DNA of 64,000 nt. Source: an uncultured Pelagibacteraceae bacterium. GTDB lineage: Bacteria > Pseudomonadota > Alphaproteobacteria > Pelagibacterales > Pelagibacteraceae. This document shows, one piece after another, positions 54,513 through 64,000 of this stretch. Below the pieces are notes generated by a model that saw only the letters and a program-made list of their open reading frames with translations, made no database searches and was not told where the DNA came from. The stretch covers positions 124,001 to 188,000 of the forward strand of contig CACMDB010000004.1 of NCBI GenBank assembly GCA_902612325.1, read 5' to 3'. The translations under genes and the position numbers were made by a program. Position 1 is the first letter of the stretch. Each line of letters begins with the position of its first letter.

Positions 54513-55142
54513 ATGCCTATAGAAATTAAAAAGTCCCAAAATCCAGTAAAATATGAAGACGCAATATCATTTATGGAAGATCGACTTAAAGATATTAATC
54601 TAAAAAAAGTAGATGATTTGATTTGGGTTTTAGAACATGATCATATCTATACATCGGGAACAAGCTATAAAGAAAATGAGATAATAGATAAATCTATAAA
54701 TATTATAAAAACTAATAGAGGTGGTAAAATAACTTATCATGGACCAGGACAACTCATTTGTTATTTTGTAATTGATTTAAAGAAAGGTAAGAAAGATATC
54801 AGAAAATTCATATCTGTAATTGAAAAATCAATTATTGAAACCCTGAGCCTCTATGACATAGAAACATTTGCTGATAAAGAAAATATTGGTATTTGGTACA
54901 ATGATAATTCAACCATAAAAAAAGTTGCTGCAATTGGGGTCAGGGTAAGTAAATGGATAGCTTATCATGGTTTTTCTATCAATATTAATAACGATTTAAA
55001 AAAATATGACGCGATTATTCCTTGTGGGATTAAAGACAAAGGTATTACTAATCTCAAACAAATTAAAAATCAAAATTATGATGATTTAGAAAATAAGTTA
55101 ATAGAAATATTTAAAACTAATTTGAAAAATTTAATCTTTTAG
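54513..55142 (+). CDS. lipB: Octanoyltransferase LipB
   Basis: 209 residues. [22 protein letters not shown] is the family signature, the catalytic Lys lies in [18 protein letters not shown], and the acyl-binding Cys in [12 protein letters not shown]. It moves the octanoyl group from ACP onto lipoate-dependent proteins. Its last 26 bases overlap the facing pseudouridine synthase gene. Confidence 0.97.
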   Translation: MPIEIKKSQNPVKYEDAISFMEDRLKDINLKKVDDLIWVLEHDHIYTSGTSYKENEIIDKSINIIKTNRGGKITYHGPGQLICYFVIDLKKGKKDIRKFISVIEKSIIETLSLYDIETFADKENIGIWYNDNSTIKKVAAIGVRVSKWIAYHGFSININNDLKKYDAIIPCGIKDKGITNLKQIKNQNYDDLENKLIEIFKTNLKNLIF

Positions 55143-56028
55143 TCCTCAGCAACTTATTGAAATAATCTGGTAATAATGCTTTGTAAGTATATTTTTTTTC
55201 ATTAATCATAAATTTTATTTGATAGGAATGAAGCATTAAATCTTTATTTATACCTTTCGATGAAACAGACGAATTATATTTTTTATCACCAAAAATTGAA
55301 TGTCCAATGTTAAATAATTGTTTTCGTAATTGATGTTTTCTTCCTGTGATTGGTTTCATTTCTACTAAACTAGCATTGGTATTTTTATCTATCACTTTAA
55401 AAATTGTTTTAGCTTTTTCAATAATTTTTTTTCCATTATCGTACCTTATTAAATTATCATTCCATTCACCTGAGTCTTTTTCAATTTCTCCGTTACATAT
55501 TGCCAAATAAGTTTTGTGCACTTTTCTTAATCTAAATAGAGAGGTCAATAGTTGAGCTGTTTGTCTATTTTTCGCAATAATAAAAACACCTGAGGTATCT
55601 TTGTCTAATCTATGAACAGAGAATGGTTTTGTTCCTTGAAATATTTCACTTTTTGCAAATATATCTACTAGATTTTTTTTTGACTTTGTTCCACCTTGAA
55701 CCGATATTCCTGCACTTTTATTTAAAACTATAAAATCTTCATTGTTATCTATAATCAGATCTTCGTTAGATTTTATTACCTCAATGGATGGATTGAATTG
55801 TTTTTTCTCGTGTTTAATTTTTTCTTTAAAATCAATATTGAAGAGTTCTATTTTATCATTTGTTTTAATCTTAAAAGAGCTTTTTATTTTTTTTTTATTT
55901 ATTTTAATTTTTCCTAACCTTAAACTTTTTTCAATAAGACTTTGCGGTACTTTTCCTAATTTATTTCTTAACCATCTATCAATACGCATGTTATTACACG
56001 TTGACTCAACGATAAAACTTCTAATCAT
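55117..56028 (-). CDS. RluA family pseudouridine synthase (RluC/RluD-like)
   Basis: 303 residues: an S4 RNA-binding domain ([31 protein letters not shown]) and the synthase domain with the catalytic Asp in [18 protein letters not shown], then [10 protein letters not shown] and [21 protein letters not shown]. Whether the target is 23S rRNA positions of RluC or RluD cannot be told. It follows rplQ on the same strand after 19 bases. Confidence 0.93.
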   Translation of the reverse strand: MIRSFIVESTCNNMRIDRWLRNKLGKVPQSLIEKSLRLGKIKINKKKIKSSFKIKTNDKIELFNIDFKEKIKHEKKQFNPSIEVIKSNEDLIIDNNEDFIVLNKSAGISVQGGTKSKKNLVDIFAKSEIFQGTKPFSVHRLDKDTSGVFIIAKNRQTAQLLTSLFRLRKVHKTYLAICNGEIEKDSGEWNDNLIRYDNGKKIIEKAKTIFKVIDKNTNASLVEMKPITGRKHQLRKQLFNIGHSIFGDKKYNSSVSSKGINKDLMLHSYQIKFMINEKKYTYKALLPDYFNKLLRTKRLNFSN

Positions 56029-56047
56029 GAATATTTAAAGCTTATAT

Positions 56048-56491
56048 TTATGCTGTGGCAGCTTTCTTATCTTCTTTTTTTTCAACTTCTTTTGCTGAAT
56101 CTTTCTTTTTTTTATCAACTCTTTTGGCTTGAACGTCTCTATCAACAAATTCAATTATAGCCATAGGCGCATTATCTCCATATCTAAAACCTGCTTTAAT
56201 AATTCTTGTATAACCACCAGCTCTTTTTTCGTATCTTTTAGATAAGGTTTTTTTAACTTTATTTGCTGACTTAATATCCTGCAATTGAGAAATCAAAATT
56301 TTAGTATTATGCAAACTATCTTTTTTACCTAATGTGATTATTTTATCAGCCTGTGGCTTTAAAAATTTTGCTTTTGGTAAAGTTGTTTTAATTTGCTCAT
56401 ACTTTATTAAGGAATTAAGCATATTTTTAAGCAGCGCTTTTCGGTGTTCAGAAGTTCTGTTTAACTTCTTATTTGCCATTCCATGTCTCAT
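56048..56491 (-). CDS. rplQ: 50S ribosomal protein L17
   Basis: 147 residues: [21 protein letters not shown] start and [23 protein letters not shown] core are typical. The last 30 residues are a Lys/Glu/Ala-rich tail beyond the core. It shares one base with rpoA. Confidence 0.97.
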   Translation of the reverse strand: MRHGMANKKLNRTSEHRKALLKNMLNSLIKYEQIKTTLPKAKFLKPQADKIITLGKKDSLHNTKILISQLQDIKSANKVKKTLSKRYEKRAGGYTRIIKAGFRYGDNAPMAIIEFVDRDVQAKRVDKKKKDSAKEVEKKEDKKAATA

Positions 56492-57519
56492 TAGATACTT
56501 TCCTCTAATTTTTTAGACATTTCTGCGATATTATCTGGTGGCCAATTTGGAATTTCCATCCCTAAATAAAGAGACATACCAGTTAAAACTTCTTTAATTT
56601 CATTTAACGATTTTCTTCCAAAATTTGGGGTTCTTAGCATTTCGCCCTCAGATTTTTGAACTAAATCACCAATATAAATTATATTATCATTTTTAAGACA
56701 ATTCATTGATCTAACAGATAATTCAAGCTCGTCTACTTTTCTTAATAAATTTTTATTAAATTCAGGCTCTGTTGAAACTTCTTTAACCGGAGCTTCCACA
56801 GGTTCATCAAAATTAATAAACATTTTTAATTGATCTTGAAAAATTCTAGCAGAATAAGCAACTGCATCTTCAGCAGAAATTGATCCGTTTGTCTCAACTT
56901 CCATCGTTAATTTATCGTAATCTAAAGCTTTACCTTCTCTTGCGGTACTTACTGAATAAGAAACTTTTTTAACGGGACTATATAATGAGTCAATGGCAAT
57001 TAAACCTAAAGGTGGTTCCTCAGGTTTATTTAAATCAGCTGGAACATAACCTTTTCCAGTATTAACATTCATTTCCATATGGAAGTGAGTATTTTCATCT
57101 AAATTACAAATAACTAAGTCAGGATTCAAAATTTCAACATCAGGAACTGATGCGATGTCAGATGCTTTTATTTCACCAGGTCCTTTGGCATCTAATACTA
57201 GTTTTTTTGTTCCCTCAGCAGCACATTTTAATGCCAGAGATTTAACATTTAGTACAATATCAGTAACATCTTCTCTTACACCTTTAATAGATGTAAACTC
57301 ATGAAGTACACCATCAATTTGAATTGAGGTTACTGCTGCTCCTCTGATTGAGGATAATAAAATTCTTCTAAGTGAATTACCAAGTGTTAAACCATAACCT
57401 TTTTCTAATGGTTCAGCGATGATTGTAGCGTGAGTTAAATCATCACTTATTTTAACATCAAGTTTCGCAGGTTTGATTAATGATTTCCAATTTTTCACAT
57501 TTACATTTTCTACATCCAT
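56491..57519 (-). CDS. rpoA: RNA polymerase alpha subunit
   Basis: 342 residues: N-terminal assembly domain ([34 protein letters not shown]) and C-terminal DNA-binding domain (about 255-330: [29 protein letters not shown]-type [15 protein letters not shown]). Single base shared with rpsK and with rplQ. Confidence 0.98.
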   Translation of the reverse strand: MDVENVNVKNWKSLIKPAKLDVKISDDLTHATIIAEPLEKGYGLTLGNSLRRILLSSIRGAAVTSIQIDGVLHEFTSIKGVREDVTDIVLNVKSLALKCAAEGTKKLVLDAKGPGEIKASDIASVPDVEILNPDLVICNLDENTHFHMEMNVNTGKGYVPADLNKPEEPPLGLIAIDSLYSPVKKVSYSVSTAREGKALDYDKLTMEVETNGSISAEDAVAYSARIFQDQLKMFINFDEPVEAPVKEVSTEPEFNKNLLRKVDELELSVRSMNCLKNDNIIYIGDLVQKSEGEMLRTPNFGRKSLNEIKEVLTGMSLYLGMEIPNWPPDNIAEMSKKLEESI

Positions 57520-57968
57520 TAAACTCTCCTTTTTTTTGGTGGCCTAGTACCATTATGTGGCATCGGTGTTGTATCTTTAATTGATAAAATTCTAAATCCT
57601 CTCGCTTGAAGCGCTCTTAATGCTGTTTCTCTGCCTGAACCAGGACCCTTAACTTCCACAGATAAAGTTTTCATGCCAAACTCTAAGGCTTTAGATGCAG
57701 CAGCATCAGCAGCTATTTGTGCTGCATATGGAGTTGATTTTCTAGAACCTTTAAAACCTTTTTGTCCAGCTGATGCCCATGAAATTACGTTTCCATTAGT
57801 GTCAGCGATTGAAATAATTGTATTATTAAAAGTTGATTGAACATATGCAATTCCATTTAAAATATTTTTTTTAGTTTTCTTTTTTTTTGAATAAGAACTT
57901 TTGACAGCTTTTTTTGGCGACTTATCTTGACTCAGTTCTTTATTATCTTTTTTTTCTGCTTTTGCCAT
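57519..57968 (-). CDS. rpsK: 30S ribosomal protein S11
   Basis: 149 residues, about 20 more than usual because of a Lys-rich N-terminal extension. The core has [35 protein letters not shown] and the tail [18 protein letters not shown]. It lies two bases after rpsM. Confidence 0.98.
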   Translation of the reverse strand: MAKAEKKDNKELSQDKSPKKAVKSSYSKKKKTKKNILNGIAYVQSTFNNTIISIADTNGNVISWASAGQKGFKGSRKSTPYAAQIAADAAASKALEFGMKTLSVEVKGPGSGRETALRALQARGFRILSIKDTTPMPHNGTRPPKKRRV

Positions 57969-57970
57969 GC

Positions 57971-58354
57971 TTATTTCTTAAGTGGTGTTAATTTTTTTCC
58001 AGCTATCGCAATAGCTTTTCCTTTTCTCGTTCGAGCATTACATCTAGTTCTTTGACCTCTTACAGGTAATTTTTTTCTATGTCTCGAACCTCTATAGCAA
58101 GCTAAATCAATTAATCTTTTTATGCTCAGTGAATAATCTCTTCTAAGATCTCCTTCAACTTTAAAATTTTGATCAATGTATTCTCTTATTTTCAAAATTT
58201 CATCATCAGTAAGTTGATTTACTCTTTTTTCTTTAGGGATTGCTAATGATGTGCAAATTTGTTTTGAAAATTTATCACCAATACCATAAATATAAGTTAG
58301 CCCTACTTGAACTAATTTATTTTGTGGGATATTTATTCCTGCAATACGAGCCAT
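57971..58354 (-). CDS. rpsM: 30S ribosomal protein S13
   Basis: 127 residues: [26 protein letters not shown] start, [30 protein letters not shown] tail region. It begins 54 bases after adk, the widest gap in this operon. rpmJ, often next to it, is absent. Confidence 0.98.
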   Translation of the reverse strand: MARIAGINIPQNKLVQVGLTYIYGIGDKFSKQICTSLAIPKEKRVNQLTDDEILKIREYIDQNFKVEGDLRRDYSLSIKRLIDLACYRGSRHRKKLPVRGQRTRCNARTRKGKAIAIAGKKLTPLKK

Positions 58355-58408
58355 AATTTTGAGATAAATTTAGCCTTTTATATAAGAAGTTATTTCAAAG
58401 TCAATGTC

Positions 58409-58972
58409 TTAAACATTAAGAAAAGCATCTATTTTAGCGGTTATTTGTTCTATTTTAAGCGCACCATCTATTTCATAAAAGTTTGAATTTTTGGAATAGA
58501 AATCTAAAACGGGGCGTGTCATATCCATATAGGTATTATATCTTTTTAAAATAATATTTGAGTCATCATCAGATCTTTTTTCTAAAGTTTTTCTTTTTTC
58601 AACTCGTTTAATTATTACTTCTTTTTGAACATTAAGAAAAAAAATATAATCAATCTTTTGATTTGAACTTTCTAAAATAGTTTCTAAATTTTTAGCTTGC
58701 TCTAATGATCTAGGATATCCATCAAAAATAAGTTTGTTTTTATATTTTTCATCAAAAATTACTTTTTTAATTAATTCGTTTACAATTTCATCACTTACAA
58801 ATTTACCATCGTTCATGTCATTAATTATTTTTTTTCCTATTTCAGAATTTTTCTTGATTTCATCCCTTAACATATCACCTGTTGAAACTTGAAAACCATT
58901 TATCTTTTTAACTAAATATTTCGCTTGTGTTCCTTTTCCAGCACCGGGAGGTCCAAATAGGATTATATTCAC
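58409..58972 (-). CDS. adk: Adenylate kinase (short type)
   Basis: 187 residues. The P-loop GPPGAGKGTQAKYL, VSTGDMLRD, FDGYPRSLEQA and the short lid VEKRKTLEKRSDDD are present; the long zinc-type lid is absent. It keeps AMP, ADP and ATP in balance. It lies three bases after secY, the usual alphaproteobacterial position. Confidence 0.97.
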   Translation of the reverse strand: MNIILFGPPGAGKGTQAKYLVKKINGFQVSTGDMLRDEIKKNSEIGKKIINDMNDGKFVSDEIVNELIKKVIFDEKYKNKLIFDGYPRSLEQAKNLETILESSNQKIDYIFFLNVQKEVIIKRVEKRKTLEKRSDDDSNIILKRYNTYMDMTRPVLDFYSKNSNFYEIDGALKIEQITAKIDAFLNV

Positions 58973-58975
58973 GAA

Positions 58976-60256
58976 TTATCTTCCGAATTTTGTTTTTTTA
59001 ATCAATTGTTCGTATTGGGAACTCATTAATCTTGTTTGTATTTGTGTTACAGTGTCTATTGCAACAACAACTACAATTAAAATTGATGTACCTCCCAGAT
59101 AGAAGGGAATTGGATAATTAGCAATTAAAAACTCGGGCATTAAACAAACTAAAGTTAAATATAAAGCCCCGATTGTTGTCAACTTTGTTAAAATATTATC
59201 GATATAAATTGCTGTGCTTTCTCCAGGTCTTATTCCAGGTACAAAACCACCATATTTTCTCAAATTATCAGCTGTTTCTGTTGGATTAAAAGTTATTGAA
59301 GTGTAAAAAAAAGTAAAAAATATTATTCCTGATGCATAAAGCAACATATACAAAGGTTGTCCTTGAGTAAAATATGAACTTATATTTAAAAAAGTTTCAT
59401 TATCAGAAAAATTAAAATTTGAAAAAGTTACTGGTAATAATAGTAATGCCGATGCAAAAATTGCGGGAATTACTCCAGCTTGATTAATCTTAAGTGGTAA
59501 ATGAGATGACTCTCCCCCATACATTTTATTACCAACTTGTCTTTTTGGGTAATTTATTAGTATTTTTCTTAAAGCTCTCTCCATAAAAACAATAAATAAT
59601 ATTGTTAAGATTAATAAAACAAATAAAGCTAAGATCATTAATGTGGAGACTGCTCCTGTTCTACCAAGTTCAAAAGTGGTGACTAGAGCTCTTGGAATTT
59701 CTGCAACGATACCAGCAAAAATAATAAGAGATATACCATTACCAATTCCTCTTTGGGTAATCTGTTCTCCTAACCACATTAAAAAAATAGTTCCAGAAAC
59801 AATCGTGGTGACAGTTGAAATCTTAAAAAAAACACCAGGATTAATTACTAGTCCAGCTGAGGACTCTAGACCTACTGCTAATCCATAACCTTGAACTGTT
59901 GCAAGTAAAACTGTTCCATAACGAGTTATCTGAGTAATTTTTGCTCTACCAGTTTCTCCTTGTGATTTTAAATTTTTGAAATAATCAGAAACACCAGTCA
60001 ATAGTTGAACAATAATTGATGAGGAAATATATGGCATGATTCCTAATGCAAAAATTGCCATTCTACTCACTGCACCACCAGCAAAAACATTAAACATTCC
60101 TAATAAACCTTTTTGATTACCTTCCATCATTATTTTGAGTTGTTCGGGATCTATCCCAGGCAAAGGCACAAAAGTTCCAAATCTATAGACCACTAAAATA
60201 GCAAGGGTAAATATTATTCTATTTCTTAAATCAGTATTTGATGATGATGCGCTCAT
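58976..60256 (-). CDS. secY: Preprotein translocase subunit SecY
   Basis: 426 residues, ten membrane helices. VYRFGTFVPLPGIDPEQL, LGIMPYISSSIIVQLLTGV (plug and lateral gate region), GIGNGISLIIFAGIV and NYPKRQVGNKMYGGESSHLPLKIN (ribosome-contact loop) are typical. It forms the Sec channel. It lies nine bases after rplO. Confidence 0.98.
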   Translation of the reverse strand: MSASSSNTDLRNRIIFTLAILVVYRFGTFVPLPGIDPEQLKIMMEGNQKGLLGMFNVFAGGAVSRMAIFALGIMPYISSSIIVQLLTGVSDYFKNLKSQGETGRAKITQITRYGTVLLATVQGYGLAVGLESSAGLVINPGVFFKISTVTTIVSGTIFLMWLGEQITQRGIGNGISLIIFAGIVAEIPRALVTTFELGRTGAVSTLMILALFVLLILTILFIVFMERALRKILINYPKRQVGNKMYGGESSHLPLKINQAGVIPAIFASALLLLPVTFSNFNFSDNETFLNISSYFTQGQPLYMLLYASGIIFFTFFYTSITFNPTETADNLRKYGGFVPGIRPGESTAIYIDNILTKLTTIGALYLTLVCLMPEFLIANYPIPFYLGGTSILIVVVVAIDTVTQIQTRLMSSQYEQLIKKTKFGR

Positions 60257-60265
60257 TAAATTAAA

Positions 60266-60718
60266 CTATTTTTTTAATTGTATTGAACCACCAATTTTTT
60301 CAAGTTTTTCAACAGCAGACTTTGATGCAAGATCTGCCTCAATATTGATTTTATCTTTAATGGCTCCGGAACCTAAAATTTTTAATTTAATTGAATTTTG
60401 ATCTATTAATTTTAGTTTTTTGAGTAAATTTGAATTCAGCGTATCTGTAGTTTTAATATTTTTTTTATCAATATAAGATTGGATTTTATCTAGGTTTAAT
60501 ATAGCAATTGTTTTTTTATTAATAGGGTTGAATCCTCTTTTTGGAAGTCTTCTGTATAGTGGCATTTGTCCACCCTCAAAACTTTTAATCGCCACACCAG
60601 ATCTGGATTTTTGACCTTTTACACCTCTTCCAGATGTTTTGCCTTTTCCAGAACCGATACCTCTGCCAACTCTAAGTTTACTCTTATTAATCTTATTTCT
60701 ATTATTTAATTTAATCAT
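60266..60718 (-). CDS. rplO: 50S ribosomal protein L15
   Basis: 150 residues: [27 protein letters not shown] and [16 protein letters not shown] are diagnostic. Its ATG shares one base with the rpsE stop. rpmD (L30), which normally lies between rpsE and rplO, is missing. Confidence 0.98.
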   Translation of the reverse strand: MIKLNNRNKINKSKLRVGRGIGSGKGKTSGRGVKGQKSRSGVAIKSFEGGQMPLYRRLPKRGFNPINKKTIAILNLDKIQSYIDKKNIKTTDTLNSNLLKKLKLIDQNSIKLKILGSGAIKDKINIEADLASKSAVEKLEKIGGSIQLKK

Positions 60719-61233
60719 TATCCTCTTTTTTCTATTATCTCAGAAATTTTTTTATTTCTTATTGAAGATATTTGTTTTGGCGAATTTTGTTTCAATAGTG
60801 CTTTCATTGTAGCTCTAATCACATTGTGGGCATTTGATGTACCCATTGATTTTGCGACAATATCTTTTACTCCTAAAACCTCACACACAGCTCGCACGGG
60901 GCCTCCAGCTATAATTCCTGTTCCTTTTGAGGCAGCTCTTAATACAATTCTGCCTGATCCATCTTTAGCTTTTACATCATGATGAATCGTTCTTCCTTCT
61001 CGAAGAGGTATATGAATAAGTTTTCTTCGTGCCATTTCATTTGCTTTTTTTATAGCATCCGGCACTTGTTTTGCTTTAGCGTGAGCTATTCCAATTTTAC
61101 CGGACTGGTTTCCAACAACAACTAGTGCTGAAAAACCAAATCTACGTCCACCTTTTACTACTTTTGTTATACGATTAATGTGAACTAATTTTTCTAAAAT
61201 ATCGTCAGTTTTTTTATCTTTATTATTATCCAT
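60718..61233 (-). CDS. rpsE: 30S ribosomal protein S5
   Basis: 171 residues from the ATG at 61233 (MDNNKDKK), one base after the rplR stop; the frame is open up to 61272 and an upstream ATG inside rplR is possible. [38 protein letters not shown] and [22 protein letters not shown] are typical. Confidence 0.95.
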   Translation of the reverse strand: MDNNKDKKTDDILEKLVHINRITKVVKGGRRFGFSALVVVGNQSGKIGIAHAKAKQVPDAIKKANEMARRKLIHIPLREGRTIHHDVKAKDGSGRIVLRAASKGTGIIAGGPVRAVCEVLGVKDIVAKSMGTSNAHNVIRATMKALLKQNSPKQISSIRNKKISEIIEKRG

Positions 61234-61234
61234 A

Positions 61235-61591
61235 TCAAAATTCCATTCCATTTTTACGTAAAGTTTCAGCAAAAACCTTCACTCTTCCGTGATATTTATA
61301 AATACCTCTATCAAAATAAATCTTGGTAATTTTTTTCTCTTGTGCTTTTTTTGCCAACTTTTCAGCTACAATCTTAGATAATTCAGTTTTATTTACCTTT
61401 TGACCAGACTTAATATCTTTTTCAATTGATGATGCCGATAATAAAGTAACATTTTTCATATCATCAATTATTTGTGCCGAAATATTCTTTGATGATCTAG
61501 AAATACTTAGTCTATATCTGTCATTTGAAGCAACATTTTTAACCTTATTGGTAACTCTAAATCTTTTTCTTTTACTAGTATCTAATTTCAT
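61235..61591 (-). CDS. rplR: 50S ribosomal protein L18
   Basis: 118 residues: [18 protein letters not shown], and [27 protein letters not shown] at the end match L18, which binds 5S rRNA. Shares one base with rplF. Confidence 0.97.
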   Translation of the reverse strand: MKLDTSKRKRFRVTNKVKNVASNDRYRLSISRSSKNISAQIIDDMKNVTLLSASSIEKDIKSGQKVNKTELSKIVAEKLAKKAQEKKITKIYFDRGIYKYHGRVKVFAETLRKNGMEF

Positions 61592-62130
61592 TACTTCTTC
61601 TTTCCTTCTTTTTTCAAAATATGTTGACCCTTTTCTCTCACACCTTTACCTTTATATGGTTCAATTTTTCTAAGAGTTTTTAGTTTTGATGCAATTGCAC
61701 CTACTTGTTGTTTATCAGCACCACTTATTTTTAAAGTTGTTTGCTTTTCAACATTGATTTTAATCCCTTCTGGAATATCAAAATTGATATCATGGCTATA
61801 ACCTAATTGTAAATTAAGTTGATTTCCTTTTAAAGCAGCACGATATCCAACACCTACCAATTCTAGTATCTTCTCATATCCAGTGCTTGAACCAATAACT
61901 GCATTATTAATTAAACTTCTATTCATTCCCCATAATCGCTTGGTTTCTTGATCGATTTTTTTTGGTTTGATTGATATTTCTTTTCCATCTTTTATATCAA
62001 GATTAAAAACTTCTAAGTCAATATTAATTGATTTTTTTCCCGAAGGACCCTCTATGTTCAGGATATTACCAGCCAAAGCAACTTTGACTTTTTCAGGGAT
62101 TGAAATATTAATTTTACCAATTTTAGACAT
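61591..62130 (-). CDS. rplF: 50S ribosomal protein L6
   Basis: 179 residues: [16 protein letters not shown] start, [32 protein letters not shown] and the closing [24 protein letters not shown]. Shares one base with rpsH. Confidence 0.98.
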   Translation of the reverse strand: MSKIGKINISIPEKVKVALAGNILNIEGPSGKKSINIDLEVFNLDIKDGKEISIKPKKIDQETKRLWGMNRSLINNAVIGSSTGYEKILELVGVGYRAALKGNQLNLQLGYSHDINFDIPEGIKINVEKQTTLKISGADKQQVGAIASKLKTLRKIEPYKGKGVREKGQHILKKEGKKK

Positions 62131-62525
62131 TAAAACACCTTACAAATTATTTCTCCACCCACTCTTTGCTTTCTCGCATCAATATCGGTCATGACACCTT
62201 TGGGGGTTGATACAATTGCTATACCTAAACCATTATTTATTTTGGGTAAACTTTCTGCACTAGAAAATATTCTTCTCCCTGGTTTTGAAACTCTTTCAAA
62301 AGTACTTATAACTGGATTTCCTGAATGATATTTAAGCTCTAAAGATAATAAAGATTTATTATTTTCTTTATTCACTTTGAAGTCTTTTATAAATCCTTCA
62401 TTCTTTAAGATATCAGCAATCTTAGTTTTAAAATTTGAAGAAGGTAATTCAACTTTCTTATGGCTTCTATCTTGAGCATTTTTTATTCTTGCTATCATAT
62501 CTCCAATTGGATCACTTAAACTCAT
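62130..62525 (-). CDS. rpsH: 30S ribosomal protein S8
   Basis: 131 residues: MSLSDPIGDMIARIKNAQ start, RVSKPGRRIFSS and GLGIAIVSTPKGVMTDIDARKQRVGGEIIC end. It lies ten bases after rpsN. Confidence 0.98.
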   Translation of the reverse strand: MSLSDPIGDMIARIKNAQDRSHKKVELPSSNFKTKIADILKNEGFIKDFKVNKENNKSLLSLELKYHSGNPVISTFERVSKPGRRIFSSAESLPKINNGLGIAIVSTPKGVMTDIDARKQRVGGEIICKVF

Positions 62526-62535
62526 ATTTTCCTTT

Positions 62536-62841
62536 CTACCAACTTGATTTAACTAAACCTGGTATCTTTCCTTGCAGACCTAATTGTCTTAATGCAATTC
62601 TAGATATTTTCAATTTTCTATAAACTCCGTGAGGTCTTCCGGTAATCTGACATCTGTTCATCACTCTTACTTTCGCAGAGTTTCTAGGTAATTTTGATAA
62701 TTTTTGTTGTGCTTTAAATCTTTCCTCTAAAGGGAGTTTTTTATTCATAACAATCTTTTTTAATTTTTGCCTTTTTTTAAATAGCCTGTCCGATAATTTT
62801 ATTCGTTTATTGTTCTTATTTATTGAGCTTAATTTAGCCAT
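62536..62841 (-). CDS. rpsN: 30S ribosomal protein S14
   Basis: 101 residues, the longer zinc-free type: [22 protein letters not shown] and [22 protein letters not shown], ending KSSW. One base from rplE. Confidence 0.98.
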   Translation of the reverse strand: MAKLSSINKNNKRIKLSDRLFKKRQKLKKIVMNKKLPLEERFKAQQKLSKLPRNSAKVRVMNRCQITGRPHGVYRKLKISRIALRQLGLQGKIPGLVKSSW

Positions 62842-62842
62842 T

Positions 62843-63397
62843 TTAGTTATCTCCTTTTTTAATAAATGGAAAATTTAACTTTTCTAAAAGGGCAAAACTA
62901 TGCTCTTTACTTTTAGCTGATATTACAATCACAATATCAATACCACGAACCTTATCAGCACGATCAAAACTTACCTCAGGAAATATGATATGTTCTTTAA
63001 CACCAAATGTGTAATTTCCAAATTTATCAAAACCATTAGCAGACAGGCCTCTAAAATCTTTAATTCTTGGTAAAGCTATATTCACAAGTCTATCTAAAAA
63101 TTCATACATTTTATCTTTTCTAAGTGTTACTTTCAGACCAGCATTTGACCCTTTTCTTGTTTTAAAATTCGCAACTGATTTTTTAAATTTGGTAATCACA
63201 GGTTTTTGACCTGTTATTTTTGCTAAATCCTCCTCGCAAGACTTTAATATTTTTGAGTCATTTCCATCTAAACCTAAGCCCATATTTAAAACAATTTTTT
63301 CAATTTTTGGACCCATGTACAGATTTTTAAAACCAAATTGAGATTTTAATGCAGGTTGTATTTCTTTATAATAAAGTTCTTTCAGTCTCGGAGTCAT
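62843..63397 (-). CDS. rplE: 50S ribosomal protein L5
   Basis: 184 residues: [17 protein letters not shown] start, [36 protein letters not shown] and [24 protein letters not shown]. It binds 5S rRNA. Shares one base with rplX. Confidence 0.98.
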   Translation of the reverse strand: MTPRLKELYYKEIQPALKSQFGFKNLYMGPKIEKIVLNMGLGLDGNDSKILKSCEEDLAKITGQKPVITKFKKSVANFKTRKGSNAGLKVTLRKDKMYEFLDRLVNIALPRIKDFRGLSANGFDKFGNYTFGVKEHIIFPEVSFDRADKVRGIDIVIVISAKSKEHSFALLEKLNFPFIKKGDN

Positions 63398-63645
63398 TAT
63401 TTTTTAGCCTCAGTTTTTTTTGTTTTTGTTTTTTCGTCAATTAGTTTTAAATTTGATAAATGAATAAAACTTTCCTTTGAAAAAATTCCACCTTTTTTCT
63501 CCTTAGTTGTTTTTACGTGTCTCTTTACCATATTAATATCTTTAACTTTTGCTCTATTGTTTGGTCTATCAATTTCAATTACTTCACCTTCTTTTTTTTT
63601 ATCTCTGCCTGATAAAACTCGAACTTTTAAACCTTTTTTAATCAT
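63397..63645 (-). CDS. rplX: 50S ribosomal protein L24
   Basis: 82 residues, shorter than the usual 100 or so: [36 protein letters not shown] is the KOW core, followed by a Lys-rich tail. The C-terminal extension of longer L24 proteins is trimmed. Shares one base with rplN. Confidence 0.96.
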   Translation of the reverse strand: MIKKGLKVRVLSGRDKKKEGEVIEIDRPNNRAKVKDINMVKRHVKTTKEKKGGIFSKESFIHLSNLKLIDEKTKTKKTEAKK

Positions 63646-64000
63646 TACAAAACCTCTGGGGCTAATGAGATTATTTTCATTTGCCCTTTATTCCTTAATT
63701 CTCTAGTCACTGGACCAAAAATTCTAGTTCCAACTGGTTCACCTTTATCATCAACCAAAACAGCAGCGTTATTATCAAATTTTACTTTTGATCCGTCATC
63801 TCTATGAATTCCTTTTTTTACTCTTACTACCACAGCCTTATGAACTGATCCTTTTTTTACTTTTCCCTTAGGAATTGCCTCTTTTACAGCAATCACTATC
63901 GTGTCTCCTATGCTTGCATATCTTCTTTTCGATCCACCTAAGACTTTAATACATTCAATTTTCTTTGCCCCGGTGTTATCGGCTACATTTAATTCTGTTT
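63645..64000 (-). CDS. rplN: 50S ribosomal protein L14, 5' end outside window
   Basis: The frame is open to the window edge and encodes 118 residues. It reads [21 protein letters not shown] then [21 protein letters not shown], so only about three residues (usually MIQ) are missing. A GTG at 63896 is internal, not the start. The end reads [24 protein letters not shown]. The rest of the spc/S10 operon would lie just beyond the window. Confidence 0.97.
   Translation of the reverse strand, partial: TELNVADNTGAKKIECIKVLGGSKRRYASIGDTIVIAVKEAIPKGKVKKGSVHKAVVVRVKKGIHRDDGSKVKFDNNAAVLVDDKGEPVGTRIFGPVTRELRNKGQMKIISLAPEVL

Noticed and set aside
1-64000. CRISPR array, insertion sequence, rRNA operon or toxin-antitoxin pair
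   Set aside because: No regularly spaced repeats, transposase-like proteins, rRNA sequence or recognisable toxin-antitoxin pair was seen.

Overview
The window comes from a very AT-rich, densely packed, streamlined alphaproteobacterial chromosome. Gene orders are classical alphaproteobacterial ones: glyA-nrdR-ribD-ribE-ribBA-ribH-nusB-thiL, rsh-pyrE-pdxJ-acpS-lepB-rnc-recO, dapA divergent from slt, gatCAB divergent from ruvX-pyrB-pyrC', and spc-alpha with secY-adk-rpsM. Together with a soxBDAG sarcosine oxidase operon, tiny intergenic gaps and many overlapping genes, this points to a SAR11 (Pelagibacterales) relative. That assignment is inferred from composition and synteny, not from an rRNA. 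Layout: 1-1738 holds two transporters (AEC, cut by the window edge, and EamA). 1739-7355 is the accessory stretch. It contains about 460 bases with no convincing gene, a catalytic-domain-only MGMT-like protein, a roughly 52% GC patch with strong hairpins, a 58-residue membrane ORF, a tyrosine recombinase with a large dyad in its leader, two glycan-type genes, a GIY-YIG protein and tRNA-Glu. 7401-19333 is mostly minus strand: ihfA, plsX, rpmF, a cytochrome bc1 assembly chaperone, divergent bamE, the H+-pyrophosphatase, thiamine and riboflavin genes, nrdR, glyA, rpiB and a 2-oxoglutarate oxygenase. 19425-27738 has hemB facing a ten-gene minus-strand cluster (recO to dapA). 27782-36823 (plus) has slt, then tRNA-Ser on the opposite strand, the sarcosine oxidase operon, and a solute-binding protein with a permease. 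36820-43420 (minus) has a nuclease, a MATE exporter, TrhO, an O-methyltransferase and the GatCAB amidotransferase. 43471-50115 (plus) has ruvX, pyrB, an inactive-looking pyrC', plsY, topA, a small repeat protein and a RidA. 50120-55142 has ugd-galU, panC, mgtE and lipB. 55117-64000 (minus) is a RluA-type pseudouridine synthase followed by the spc and alpha ribosomal operons, running off the window end inside rplN. How the genes work together: sarcosine oxidase feeds one-carbon units to folate and yields glycine, linking to GlyA. GalU and Ugd make UDP-glucuronate for surface glycans. PyrB, PyrC' and PyrE belong to pyrimidine synthesis. The riboflavin genes supply the flavin that sarcosine oxidase needs. 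The pyrophosphatase recovers energy as a proton gradient. Several genes usually found at these sites are missing here (yceD, fabH, era, dprA, rpmD, rpmJ). Several proteins look trimmed or altered: RSH without its usual helical/zinc-finger middle, NrdR with shortened zinc knuckles, RibBA with a degenerate second domain, and PyrC' without metal ligands. I found no CRISPR array, rRNA, insertion sequence or recognisable riboswitch. The best candidates for something undescribed are the GC-rich structured patch beside the integrase, the integrase leader dyad, and the small secreted protein with three 11-residue repeats.
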